28,501 nt of DNA from JARLFX01 sp036404255 (GCA_036404255.1 DASWOP010000133.1:1-28501), one strand, 5' to 3'; shown: positions 9,061-16,227, numbered from the stretch's first letter. Notes: a model not told the origin generated them from the letters alone. Program-made: numbers and translations.

Positions 9061-9098
9061 TAAATAAAATGCAGGGCGCACGTTAGGTACGCCCTGCA
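9061..9098 (-). terminator. Rho-independent terminator of the microprotein gene
   Basis: Perfect 9-bp stem TGCAGGGCG (9070-9078) with CGCCCTGCA (9090-9098), 11-base loop. Read on the minus strand it is followed by TTTTATTTA. It lies 24 bases past the stop codon of the 36-codon gene, which supports that gene being a real, separately terminated unit. Confidence 0.85.
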
Positions 9099-9122
9099 CT
9101 TGAAAAAATCTGTTAATCCAAA

Positions 9123-9233
9123 TCAGTCGTCGAACTTCGAATCGTCCTTGTCGTCCGACGTACCGCGCATCGCTACCATTGCGGGCAGAAGAATCATTCC
9201 GACAAATGCCAATGCCACCGCGAGATCGAGCAT
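9123..9233 (-). CDS. 36-residue single-pass membrane microprotein, family unknown
   Basis: I do not recognise a named family. The short frame begins at ATG 9233 and ends at TGA 9123. A perfect GGAGG (9239-9243, minus strand) stands 5 bases before the ATG, one of the best ribosome binding sites in the window. The product is MLDLAVALAFVGMILLPAMV followed by an AMRGTS junction and a strongly acidic tail (DDKDDSKFDD). Residues 4-22 form one hydrophobic helix; the N-terminal part carries a single Asp and the Arg follows the helix. A hairpin terminator lies 24 bases downstream and a folded leader upstream. Small membrane proteins of this shape often modulate a larger membrane complex, but no partner is adjacent. 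Larger open frames across the same bases have no comparable start signal. Confidence 0.72.
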   Translation of the reverse strand: MLDLAVALAFVGMILLPAMVAMRGTSDDKDDSKFDD

Positions 9234-9256
9234 GAAAACCTCCGTGCTTCTTCCTG

Positions 9257-9299
9257 ACAGGAGCTGCCAAACCTTTCAGGCAGTCTCCGTAACTCCTGT
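9257..9299 (-). promoter_or_regulatory. Nested hairpin in the leader of the microprotein gene
   Basis: ACAGGAG (9257-9263) pairs with CTCCTGT (9293-9299), and directly inside it CTGCC (9264-9268) pairs with GGCAG (9279-9283). Together they give a 12-bp stem interrupted only by a 9-base one-sided bulge, with a 10-base loop. On the minus strand the bulge reads TTACGGAGA. The fold ends 13 bases before the GGAGG ribosome binding site. It does not match a riboswitch class I can name. Confidence 0.5.
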
Positions 9300-9531
9300 G
9301 CAAACAGGTCGGGAGGATGTGTTCCACAGCAGAACAGCCGGCCCCTCTTTGCTGTATCTACAATAGGTTCGCGACAACTCTTTCACACTCCCTCGAAGGT
9401 GCTAGTAACCACCAGATCCCACAAATCTCCCCTGCATTCCGAATGTCACCACGGGAACCTGCAAGTAAATCCAACAAAACAAACATCTTGGAAACACTTT
9501 AGATCCTATCCCTTAGGCCTGCCAGCACTGA

Positions 9532-9683
9532 AGTTACCTTTCCGTGGAGCAGGGTAACTATGCAAATGGGTACCTCTAACACGAAAGTGTTATGGAGACA
9601 GAGCTGTATTCATTTGCATGGGGGGATTACGGCAGGTCCGTAACTTGCAACTTGCGGATCCAATAGGGAAACGTCGTCCCTAT
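9532..9683. ncRNA. Candidate structured RNA: four consecutive perfect hairpins
   Basis: Stems read along the plus strand: AGTTACC/GGTAACT (9532-9538, 9553-9559); ATGCAAATG/CATTTGCAT (9560-9568, 9611-9619) enclosing TAACAC-GAAA-GTGTTA (9577-9592); TTACGG/CCGTAA (9627-9632, 9638-9643); ATAGGGA/TCCCTAT (9663-9669, 9677-9683). The enclosed stem has a GAAA tetraloop only on the plus strand, which hints at a plus-strand RNA, but transcription and strand are not shown. There is no coding frame to explain the symmetry. Family unknown. Confidence 0.4.
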
Positions 9684-9689
9684 GCCGGT

Positions 9690-10451
9690 CTAAACGCCAG
9701 CGAGCTTCGCCACGCCATCTACATCCTCTTTAGACACCAGGTTGTGCTGGATGCAGTACAGCGCAAGCTCCAGGCGGTCAGAGACGCCCAGCTTGTCGTA
9801 GATCTTGCGCAAATAGTTCTTGATCACCTGCTCCGTCGTACCCACCTGGTCGGCAATCTCGCGGTTACGCATACCACGCGAGATGCAACTGATAATCACG
9901 AGCTCCTTCGGCGAGAGCCGCGGCCTCGCCTTCTCATCCGCCGCCGTATCTCCGCCATGGGTGCGGTAGGCTTCAATCACCCAGCTTACAGAGCGATTGT
10001 CGATCCAGGTCTCTCCTGCCGCAATCTTGCGCACACACTTCAGCAAAAGATCCGGGGAAATGGAGCGCGGTATCACGCCGCGGACGCCGCGCCGGTACAG
10101 CTCCACCGTCGCCGCTTCGTCAATCTCCACCACCTGCACAATCACCTTCGTCCCGGGCGCCAGCCGATCCAGTTCCGGCAGTTCAACCGCCGCAGATGAG
10201 ATCAGCCCAGCCTCGATCACCACCACATCAGCCTGTGTATCGCGCAGCGTCTGGTGCAGCGTCTTGATGCTGTCCGCCTGTCCAACCACGCGCATCTCTC
10301 CCTCCAGGGCAAAGACCTTGCGCATGCCTACGCGATAGATGGCCTGCGAATCCGCAAGGATAATGCGGATCTCTTTTGCCGGAGCTTTCTCGGGATGTTC
10401 TGGTGGAATTTTCTGCGCCTGGGCAGCTTCCAAAGGTGCGGTTTTAATCAT
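9690..10451 (-). CDS. LuxR-type DNA-binding regulator with degenerate receiver domain
   Basis: 253 residues: a 26-residue Ala/Pro-rich start, a receiver-like domain (about 27-145), and a LuxR/NarL helix-turn-helix (about 168-227, with RLSPKELVIISCISRGMRNR and a recognition helix near EQVIKNYLRKIYDKLG). The receiver lacks the usual phosphorylation set. Aligned by eye, the phospho-acceptor Asp is Glu (E80 in VVVIEAG), the Thr/Ser is V107 and the Lys is R129; only one Asp of the acidic pair is kept (D34). It is therefore likely active without phosphorylation, by inference. It starts 3 bases after the PilZ stop; GAGGTG overlapping that stop codon is its ribosome binding site. The pair should be one operon. 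No histidine kinase is nearby. Confidence 0.9.
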   Translation of the reverse strand: MIKTAPLEAAQAQKIPPEHPEKAPAKEIRIILADSQAIYRVGMRKVFALEGEMRVVGQADSIKTLHQTLRDTQADVVVIEAGLISSAAVELPELDRLAPGTKVIVQVVEIDEAATVELYRRGVRGVIPRSISPDLLLKCVRKIAAGETWIDNRSVSWVIEAYRTHGGDTAADEKARPRLSPKELVIISCISRGMRNREIADQVGTTEQVIKNYLRKIYDKLGVSDRLELALYCIQHNLVSKEDVDGVAKLAGV

Positions 10452-10454
10452 TGG

Positions 10455-10817
10455 TCACACCTCAAACGTGTAGCTATCGATCACGACGGCGGAAGCTTTC
10501 CGGTCTCCGTCCGTCCGCTCATGCCGAATCACGTGGCCGGCGCAATGCACCGTAACATCCGTAGCGGTACCCAGCACGGCAGCAGGAATCTCCAGCGTAA
10601 AATCTACTCCGCTATTGAGTTCCAGCGCCAGATCCGTCACAAACAACACGCCCTTGGCAGACATATTTTCCGTTGTCGCATCCACCTCGCCACCGGGCGT
10701 TTGCAGGCGCACGGGCAGCTTAAGCGGAAAACGAACAGTAGCTCGCACCGCTTCTGCCGAATCTTCTGCCCGGGGATCGCCGGAAGATGGATTGTTTACT
10801 TCATCTTGCACTGTCAC
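10455..10817 (-). CDS. PilZ domain protein
   Basis: 120-residue cytoplasmic protein with a single PilZ domain, the common c-di-GMP receptor. Both binding motifs can be seen: an Arg pair (R25 and R29 in RATVRFPL) and NxSxxG (N51, S53, G56 in ENMSAKG). The first ~22 residues are acidic and unstructured-looking. The GTG at 10817 is the longest start; the in-frame GTG at 10811, with GCAGG and a 5-base spacer, fits the ribosome binding site at least as well. A good promoter lies upstream at 10858-10885. The LuxR-type gene follows 3 bases after the stop, which suggests that c-di-GMP sensing and transcription control are coupled here (inference). Confidence 0.88.
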   Translation of the reverse strand: MTVQDEVNNPSSGDPRAEDSAEAVRATVRFPLKLPVRLQTPGGEVDATTENMSAKGVLFVTDLALELNSGVDFTLEIPAAVLGTATDVTVHCAGHVIRHERTDGDRKASAVVIDSYTFEV

Positions 10818-10857
10818 CTGCCCATAACGTGCTTATCGGTAATTTGCCGGGGCCCTT

Positions 10858-10885
10858 TATATACAATCTTTGGAAATTCGCACAA
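10858..10885 (-). promoter_or_regulatory. Promoter of the PilZ-LuxR operon
   Basis: On the minus strand, -35 TTGTGC (10880-10885), 16-base spacer, -10 TATATA (10858-10863). The predicted start near 10851 gives a leader of about 33 bases before the PilZ start. Confidence 0.6.
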
Positions 10886-10964
10886 GCGTAGCACAAACGT
10901 AACGCTTCGCTGGAGCAAATTGAGGCGTACGTCTGCTTTAGTTGGACCTGGGAGGTTCCACACT

Positions 10965-10993
10965 AAAAGGCCGCCGGGAGCCCGACGGCCTTT
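10965..10993 (-). terminator. Rho-independent terminator of rplS
   Basis: 13-bp stem with one G-T pair, AAAGGCCGCCGGG (10966-10978) with CCCGACGGCCTTT (10981-10993). On the minus strand it ends in TTTT. It lies 26 bases after the rplS stop and separates the ribosomal operon from the PilZ-LuxR unit. Confidence 0.85.
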
Positions 10994-11019
10994 GAATCCT
11001 GTATCGACCAGAAGCTGAA

Positions 11020-11427
11020 CTAAACCCCTGCTGGCTGTGTGCCCTTTTGTGACTGGAGAGCTGCAGCACGCGCGGCCTTGGTGTCCACCTCGCGCAGTCG
11101 TGCAGCCTTCCCACGCAACGCACGCAGGTAAAAGAGCTTGGAACGGCGGACTTCATACGACCGAATCTTCTCGACCTTGTCCACTACCTTGGAATTGAAT
11201 GGGAAGATGCGCTCGACGCCCTGGCCGAAGCTCATCTTGCGCACGGTAAACGTGCCCTGGGGGCCAAGCTTCTTCGCGATTACGATGCCTTCAAAAGCCT
11301 GGAGGCGTTCTTTATCGCCTTCCTTGATCTTGACCTGCACGCGCACGGTATCGCCGGCACTAAAATCTGGGAGATCGGTCCGCTGTAGTTTCGCGGCCAG
11401 TTTCTGCATGATTGGATGAATTGACAT
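11020..11427 (-). CDS. rplS: 50S ribosomal protein L19
   Basis: L19 sits at the interface between the 30S and 50S subunits. The 135-residue product shows the family core: a start region ending LPDFSAGDTVRVQVKIKEG, then FEGIVIAKK, FTVRKMSFGQGVERIFPF, and RRSKLFYLRALRGKAARL. The frame is open 14 codons further upstream, but ATG 11427 has AGGAAAG with a 5-base spacer and gives the standard N terminus MSIHPIMQKLA. The C-terminal tail (about 20 residues, KAARAAALQSQKGTQ) is longer than in E. coli L19 (115 residues). trmD lies 102 bases upstream in the same direction, as in the classic operon; a terminator follows. Confidence 0.97.
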   Translation of the reverse strand: MSIHPIMQKLAAKLQRTDLPDFSAGDTVRVQVKIKEGDKERLQAFEGIVIAKKLGPQGTFTVRKMSFGQGVERIFPFNSKVVDKVEKIRSYEVRRSKLFYLRALRGKAARLREVDTKAARAAALQSQKGTQPAGV

Positions 11428-11529
11428 TGCAACTTTCCTGTGTGAATTTCGAATCTTTAGTTTACACAAATTTGCGCAGAATTGCTGCCCTTTACCCTCA
11501 CTGCAGCCCGTTTTCTACACATTTTCCCG

Positions 11530-12423
11530 TCATTCCGCGTTTTCCGCCGCCCCCGGCATGTGCGAACTTCGCCCACTCGCTGACTTGCTCACTCGCTGAC
11601 CTGCTGACTCGCTTCCTTCCAGCCTCGCCAGCAACTTCCGCTCCGCCGCCGTCAGCTTAGCCCCCTCCAGCAGATCGGGCCGGTTCCGCCACGTCTTCTC
11701 CAGCGCCTGATCCCGCCGCCATTTGCGGATAGCTGCATGGTCTCCTCCCGCCAATACCTCCGGCACACTCACCCCGCGAAACTCCGCTGGCCTCGTATAG
11801 TGCGGATAATCCAGCAGCCCGCCCGCTCCTGAAGTCGCCCTCGGCACACCCTCCGCCGTCTTCTCTCCGGCGTCCAGCTCGATGTCGCTCTGCCCAAAAC
11901 TCTCATACCGCGAAGAATCAGCGTTTCCCAGCACTCCGGGCAGTAGCCGCACCACGGCATCCACAATCACCGCCGCGCCCAGCTCCCCGCCGCTAAGCAC
12001 ATAGTCGCCAATCGAAAGCTCCCGGTCGCACAGCAACTCGTTCACCCGCTCGTCCACGCCCTCGTACCGCCCGCAGAGCAGCACCACCCGCTCCACCTGC
12101 GCCAGTTCGCGCGCCACTGCCTGGGTAAACCGCCGTCCCTGCGCTGAAAGCAGCACCACCGTCTCGCGCTGCGGATCGCGCGTCGCCTTCTCCGTAATCC
12201 CGATCGCCTCCGCCGCCTCAAAGATGGGCTGTGGCTTCAGCACCATCCCCTCGCCGCCGCCGAATGGCCGGTCATCCACCGTTTTGTGCCGGTCATGCGT
12301 AAACTGCCGCAGATCATGCACCCCGATGTCCACAATCCCTTCGTCCACAGCGCGGCTCAGCACGCCATGTGAAAACGGCGACACAAAGAACTCCGGAAAG
12401 ATGGTGAGAATATCGAACCGCAT
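11530..12423 (-). CDS. trmD: tRNA (guanine37-N1)-methyltransferase
   Basis: SPOUT-class enzyme that methylates G37 next to the anticodon, using S-adenosylmethionine, to prevent frameshifting. Hallmarks: FTHDRHKTVDDRPFGGGEGMV, LLCGRYEGVDERV, the trefoil-knot segment SIGDYVLSGGEL, and LLDYPHYTRPAEF. From ATG 12423 the product is 297 residues against about 255 in E. coli. A Gly/Ala-rich insert of about 20 residues precedes LLDYPHYTRP, and a ~30-residue Ser/Arg-rich tail is written by a degenerate 8-bp tandem repeat (11576-11615). A TTG at 12432 would add three residues and is less likely. rplS follows; rimM and rpsP, its usual upstream partners, are 7.5 kb away. Confidence 0.96.
   Translation of the reverse strand: MRFDILTIFPEFFVSPFSHGVLSRAVDEGIVDIGVHDLRQFTHDRHKTVDDRPFGGGEGMVLKPQPIFEAAEAIGITEKATRDPQRETVVLLSAQGRRFTQAVARELAQVERVVLLCGRYEGVDERVNELLCDRELSIGDYVLSGGELGAAVIVDAVVRLLPGVLGNADSSRYESFGQSDIELDAGEKTAEGVPRATSGAGGLLDYPHYTRPAEFRGVSVPEVLAGGDHAAIRKWRRDQALEKTWRNRPDLLEGAKLTAAERKLLARLEGSESAGQRVSKSASGRSSHMPGAAENAE
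11576..11615. repeat. Tandem 8-bp repeat inside the 3' end of trmD
   Basis: Five 8-base units in a row: CTCGCTGA, CTTGCTCA, CTCGCTGA, CCTGCTGA, CTCGCTTC. The unit length is not a multiple of three, so gain or loss of a unit would shift the trmD frame near its end. Two to three units of the same word occur just after khpA (20516-20539). Confidence 0.75.
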
Positions 12424-12433
12424 ACATCCCAAT

Positions 12434-12454
12434 GATACCCATACTCTGGGTACC
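12434..12454. other. Hairpin in the SGNH-trmD junction
   Basis: GATACCCA (12434-12441) pairs with TGGGTACC (12447-12454), with one G-T pair and a 5-base loop. It fills most of the 32-base gap between the SGNH stop and the trmD start. There is no T-tract, so it is not a standard terminator; it could affect trmD expression from the upstream transcript. Confidence 0.4.
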
Positions 12455-12455
12455 C

Positions 12456-13361
12456 CTACGGCCGGTGAATTAACTCCCCCGCCGTAGCCGCGTCATACCA
12501 TGTGCAATGCGTAGGTGGAGCCGGCGGCGTCTTCGCCAGGATCACCTTCACCACCTCATCCGCCAGCAGCGCCGCTCCAGCCTCATTCGGATGCACGCCG
12601 CCCTTATACAGCAGCGCCACATCGTAGCTGTGCGGGTCGCAAATCGTGTCGACCACCGCGTACTTCGGATAGTGCGCGTTGATAAACTGCGCCAGCAACT
12701 GCGAAGTCGCATCGAACCGCGGCAGCACCTCATCCGGAAAGTTATACGTCGCTGCCAGATACTTTTCGTTCGGAAAATTGATCAGCACAATGCGAGCCTT
12801 CGGCGCGCGCGCATGAATCATCTCCAGCAACTGGTCAAAGTGCTCCTCATACTGTGTCACCACATCCGCAATAGAGTGCTTCAGATTCTTCACCACCCGG
12901 CTGTCATTCGTTCCGATGTACACCGTCACCAGCGTCGCCTCTGCGGGCAGATACGGCAGCTCGTCCGCAATGATGCGTTCCACATGCGCGCCGCCGATGC
13001 CCAGGTTCATGAAGTGCCCCGCAATACCTGCTTTGCGCAGCGCCAGCGCAGTCAGAATGGCATAGCTCTGCCCCTCCGGGCAGTACGAAGCAATGTCCAC
13101 CGGATGCGTCGGAAACGCGCCGCAGTTCTCCTTGATGCCAACGCCATAGGTGATGCTGTCGCCCATCGCCACATACAGTCCCGCGGGTGGCGGAGTGGCT
13201 GGAACAACCTTCGCATCAGCATGCGCAGGCGTCACTGAACCATCGCGATTCAGCGCCCACGGCGCAGCCTTTGGTGCCACTGCATCCGCATCCTGCGCAA
13301 ACACAACCGAAACCGGAAGCAGACACACACCCAGAAACAACGCAGCATGACGAACGTTCAC
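12456..13361 (-). CDS. Secreted SGNH/GDSL-type hydrolase
   Basis: 301 residues with a signal peptide (hydrophobic to about residue 20, cleavage after FAQ). SGNH blocks: I, GDSITYG with nucleophile S69; II, LGIGGAHV around G121-G124; III, GTND with N152; V, GGVHPNEAG with H257. The Asp normally three residues before the catalytic His is Gly (G254), so the enzyme would rely on a Ser-His dyad or is altered. Likely an esterase or deacetylase acting on carbohydrate or lipid outside the cytoplasm; the substrate is unknown. An insertion with two Cys (C80, C94) follows block I. The GTG start at 13361 is chosen because GAGGGG stands 7 bases upstream and the signal peptide begins there; the frame stays open to 13466. 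It lies between the GGDEF-EAL gene and trmD, same strand. Confidence 0.88.
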   Translation of the reverse strand: MNVRHAALFLGVCLLPVSVVFAQDADAVAPKAAPWALNRDGSVTPAHADAKVVPATPPPAGLYVAMGDSITYGVGIKENCGAFPTHPVDIASYCPEGQSYAILTALALRKAGIAGHFMNLGIGGAHVERIIADELPYLPAEATLVTVYIGTNDSRVVKNLKHSIADVVTQYEEHFDQLLEMIHARAPKARIVLINFPNEKYLAATYNFPDEVLPRFDATSQLLAQFINAHYPKYAVVDTICDPHSYDVALLYKGGVHPNEAGAALLADEVVKVILAKTPPAPPTHCTWYDAATAGELIHRP

Positions 13362-13422
13362 AATGAAACCCCTCAGCACTGGAAAATAAACGCAAACAAG
13401 TCTGCGCCATTTTATAAGAAGC

Positions 13423-13450
13423 CGTATACCGCCTGCCCACACGTCTTCAA
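13423..13450 (-). promoter_or_regulatory. Possible promoter of the SGNH hydrolase gene
   Basis: On the minus strand, TTGAAG (13445-13450), 16-base spacer, TATACG (13423-13428). The -35 overlaps the stop codon of the GGDEF-EAL gene. Hexamers are moderate matches only. Confidence 0.35.
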
Positions 13451-16206
13451 CTGACCTTGCCGGCACGCGGCTGCAGCGTCCCGCCCGTATGCAGCATGTG
13501 CGTTATCTCTTCTACGACCAGAGGCTTGGCGAAGTAATAGCCCTGCACCTCTTCGCATCCCCACTTTTTCAGCAGTTTAAGTTGCTCTGCAGTCTCCACA
13601 CCCTCTGCGATGACCATGATGTCCAGCTCCTTTGCCAGCCCAATCGTGGCCTTCACAATGCTTGCGTCTCCCGTCGCCGTTTCGATATGCCGAACGAAGT
13701 TCTGCGCAATCTTGATGCGGTCCACAGGAAACCGCCGCAGATAATCCAGCGACGAATAGCCCGTGCCAAAATCATCGATAGCGATCAGCACGCCAAGCTT
13801 CCGCAACCGTACAAGAATGTCGCGATGTTCGCGTGCAACATTCATCAGCACGGTTTCGGTCAACTCTAGTTCCAGCAAGTGTGGTGGCAATCCCGTCTCC
13901 TCCAGCACGGCAATGATCTCAGCCTCCAGCGCAATCGGCGATTTGAACTGCATCACAGACACATTCACCGCGATGCGGATAGGCTCCAGCCCAGCGTTCA
14001 GCCAAGCCATGCCCTGGCGGCAGGCCATCAGCAGCACCACATGCCCCAGCTTGATGATCAGCCCGGTCCTCTCGGCCACTGGAATAAAAGCATCCGGCCT
14101 CAGGATGCCACGCGTCGGATGCCTCCACCGTACCAGCGATTCCACACCGACCATGCGAGCGCTACCCGTGTTGACTTGCGGCTGATACAGCAGAAAGAGC
14201 TGTCCGGAATCAATTGCCTCGTGCAACTCCCTCCCCAGCGAAATGCGCCTCATCACCTCCGCATCCATCGCATCCGTGAAGAACCGGTAGCTCGCCCGTC
14301 CCTCTGCCTTGGCGCGGTACAGTGCAACGTCAGCATGTGAAAGCAGCGTCTCCGCGTCCTCCACCTCCGGCCCATAGAGGTCAATTCCAATACTCGCGCT
14401 CGAATAGATGTCGTTCCCCTGGATCGAATAGAGACTACTCAGCGCCTTGATCAGCTTGTCCGCCAGCGCTGCCGCATCAGCGGGCTCCGCAATGTCCGTT
14501 ACCACCACGGCAAACTCATCTCCTCCTAAACGCGCGATCGTATCGGCGCCCCGAGTATTGGCTCGCAGCCGGTCTGCCACTTCCTGCAGAAATGCATCGC
14601 CCACCGGATGGCCCAGCGTATCGTTCACATCCTTGAAGTGATCGAGATCGATATACATTACGGCAAATCCTTTTTTGCCACGCTTTGCCCTGGACATCTC
14701 ATGTTGCAGTGCTTCCACCAAAACGCTGCGGTTTGCGAGCCCGGTCAGCCCGTCAAAACGCGTCATCTGCAAGGCGTACGCAGCAGCCTGTTTACTCTCG
14801 GTAATATCGCGGAAAAACCAAATACGCCCCAGATTCTCACCGCCCGGATCGCTCAACGGAACCGTGTGGCGTTCGATGAATCTTCCGTCCAGCAACTCAA
14901 ACTCATCATGGCTGATCGCAAATGGACGGCTATAAATATCTTCCACCAGCGCGTGAAACGTCTCCGGATCCTTGACCAGGGTTTTGACTGCTTCCAGCAC
15001 ATCGCTGTCTATTCCGGCCTTTACCGTTTCATGCGATATCTTCCATATCTCGCAGAACCTGTTATTGAATGAAATGATCTTTCGATTCGGATCGACCACG
15101 AATATGCCGTCCGGAGAAGCCTCTGCCTCCGTCCTGAGTAGAATGTTCGCGAACTTCAGCTTATCCTCCGCGATTTTGCGCTCAGTGATGTCCTGTACCG
15201 TTCCGATTGCATGCAGGGAAATTGTTCCCACGGCATGCATGGCGCGACCGTCCGGTCCGCGCTCGATGCGCGCCTGTTCATGTACATACCGGATCGTCCC
15301 GTCGTCCATCACCAGCCTGTGGTCTGTCCCGCGCCCCATACCCTTCGTAATCATTGCGTATAGGTTCTTGCTGACCATCTCACGGTCATCGGGGTGAATA
15401 CGCGCAAGCATCTCCAGATACGTGGGCTTGGGCTTCGCAGGATCTACGCCGAAGATGCGATACGCTTCCACGGAACAGTTATATGTTTTGGTAACAAGGT
15501 CGATGTCCCAGCTGCCAACGTGAGCGATCTCCTGCGCCTTGGCCATCACCGACTCGCTCTGGCGCACTCTTTCCAACAAAATTCCCTGGCTGATCCGCAG
15601 CCGGAAATTCTCAATGATCGATCGGTTGATGCTGTACCCCGTACTCAGCAAAACCGCAGCAAACACGCCAAACAAAAGACCCATCATGATTTGAATGAGA
15701 TTGTGCCGCGTGAGCAGAATAACAATTACGGGCAAGCTCGCCGGAATAACGAATGCATACACTACCGGCATATAGGCTGAGTTCCGGATAATGCAGCCCG
15801 CCAGCATGCCACCCAGCAGAAATAGCGCAAAGAGGTTATAAAGTGGCTCAGCCGTCACCAGGACCACGGAGCCCGTAAAACTCCACAAGCAGCCTGTCAT
15901 AAAGGCGCCCACAGTGAAGGCCCATCCCCAGAGCCGTATCGTTTCCGGCTCTGGCACTACAAGTTGATAGCGTCGCCGAAGGATAAAGCGGACGAGAATG
16001 ACGATGGAAAACAGCCCCAGCCACAAGAGTACCAGCCACTCTGGATAGAGCCTCCAAAGTACGGCGACTACGATGCAGGCATTCACTTCGTTCGCAATCA
16101 GATCGAGACGATTCTGCGTGATATTGCGAATCCGCTCCGCAACAAGGGAAACATCCAACCCCGGCAGTTCAATGTCGACATGGTCGTCAATCTGGGTATG
16201 GGGCAT
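13447..16206 (-). CDS. Membrane-bound PAS-PAS-GGDEF-EAL cyclic-di-GMP enzyme
   Basis: 919 residues. An N-terminal membrane region (about 43-190) has five or six hydrophobic helices. Two PAS-like domains follow (about 222-350 and 355-475), each ending in a DITE motif. The GGDEF domain has an intact GGDEF at 561-565 and an inhibitory RxxD site (R552-D555). The EAL domain keeps the expected catalytic set: ESL at 689-691, N748, ELTET at 781-785, DDFGTG at 811-816, K832 and AEGVET. So both c-di-GMP synthesis and breakdown look possible, and product inhibition of the GGDEF half is likely. The ATG at 16206 has GAGGT with an 8-base spacer, but that site lies inside a 17-bp palindrome (16211-16227). 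It is divergent from the TPR-GGDEF gene. Confidence 0.95.
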   Translation of the reverse strand: MPHTQIDDHVDIELPGLDVSLVAERIRNITQNRLDLIANEVNACIVVAVLWRLYPEWLVLLWLGLFSIVILVRFILRRRYQLVVPEPETIRLWGWAFTVGAFMTGCLWSFTGSVVLVTAEPLYNLFALFLLGGMLAGCIIRNSAYMPVVYAFVIPASLPVIVILLTRHNLIQIMMGLLFGVFAAVLLSTGYSINRSIIENFRLRISQGILLERVRQSESVMAKAQEIAHVGSWDIDLVTKTYNCSVEAYRIFGVDPAKPKPTYLEMLARIHPDDREMVSKNLYAMITKGMGRGTDHRLVMDDGTIRYVHEQARIERGPDGRAMHAVGTISLHAIGTVQDITERKIAEDKLKFANILLRTEAEASPDGIFVVDPNRKIISFNNRFCEIWKISHETVKAGIDSDVLEAVKTLVKDPETFHALVEDIYSRPFAISHDEFELLDGRFIERHTVPLSDPGGENLGRIWFFRDITESKQAAAYALQMTRFDGLTGLANRSVLVEALQHEMSRAKRGKKGFAVMYIDLDHFKDVNDTLGHPVGDAFLQEVADRLRANTRGADTIARLGGDEFAVVVTDIAEPADAAALADKLIKALSSLYSIQGNDIYSSASIGIDLYGPEVEDAETLLSHADVALYRAKAEGRASYRFFTDAMDAEVMRRISLGRELHEAIDSGQLFLLYQPQVNTGSARMVGVESLVRWRHPTRGILRPDAFIPVAERTGLIIKLGHVVLLMACRQGMAWLNAGLEPIRIAVNVSVMQFKSPIALEAEIIAVLEETGLPPHLLELELTETVLMNVAREHRDILVRLRKLGVLIAIDDFGTGYSSLDYLRRFPVDRIKIAQNFVRHIETATGDASIVKATIGLAKELDIMVIAEGVETAEQLKLLKKWGCEEVQGYYFAKPLVVEEITHMLHTGGTLQPRAGKVS

Positions 16207-16210
16207 ATTC

Positions 16211-16227
16211 TGCTACCTCAGGTAGCA
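16211..16227. promoter_or_regulatory. 17-bp palindrome covering the GGDEF-EAL ribosome binding site
   Basis: TGCTACCT-C-AGGTAGCA is a perfect palindrome with 8-bp arms. It spans the Shine-Dalgarno of the gene starting at 16206 (ACCTC on the plus strand, 16215-16219). In RNA it can fold as a 7-bp stem with a UGA loop that hides the ribosome binding site; in DNA it looks like a dimer operator. Confidence 0.55.

Larger units (their letters stand above)
9234..9689. other. 456-bp non-coding stretch rich in inverted repeats
   Basis: No credible protein gene is seen on either strand. On the minus strand it is both the 3' side of the LuxR-type gene and the 5' side of the microprotein gene. It contains the nested leader hairpin at 9257-9299 and a 150-bp cluster of four perfect hairpins at 9532-9683. 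The part from 9300 to 9531 shows no clear structure or promoter that I could defend. Confidence 0.6.

Noticed and set aside
9037..9327. 96-codon minus-strand frame overlapping the microprotein gene
   Set aside because: It crosses the leader hairpin and the terminator, has no ribosome binding site, and its composition is not protein-like; the 36-codon frame has all the signals.
9618..10199. 193-codon plus-strand frame
   Set aside because: Antisense to the LuxR-type gene; Arg/His-rich shadow translation.
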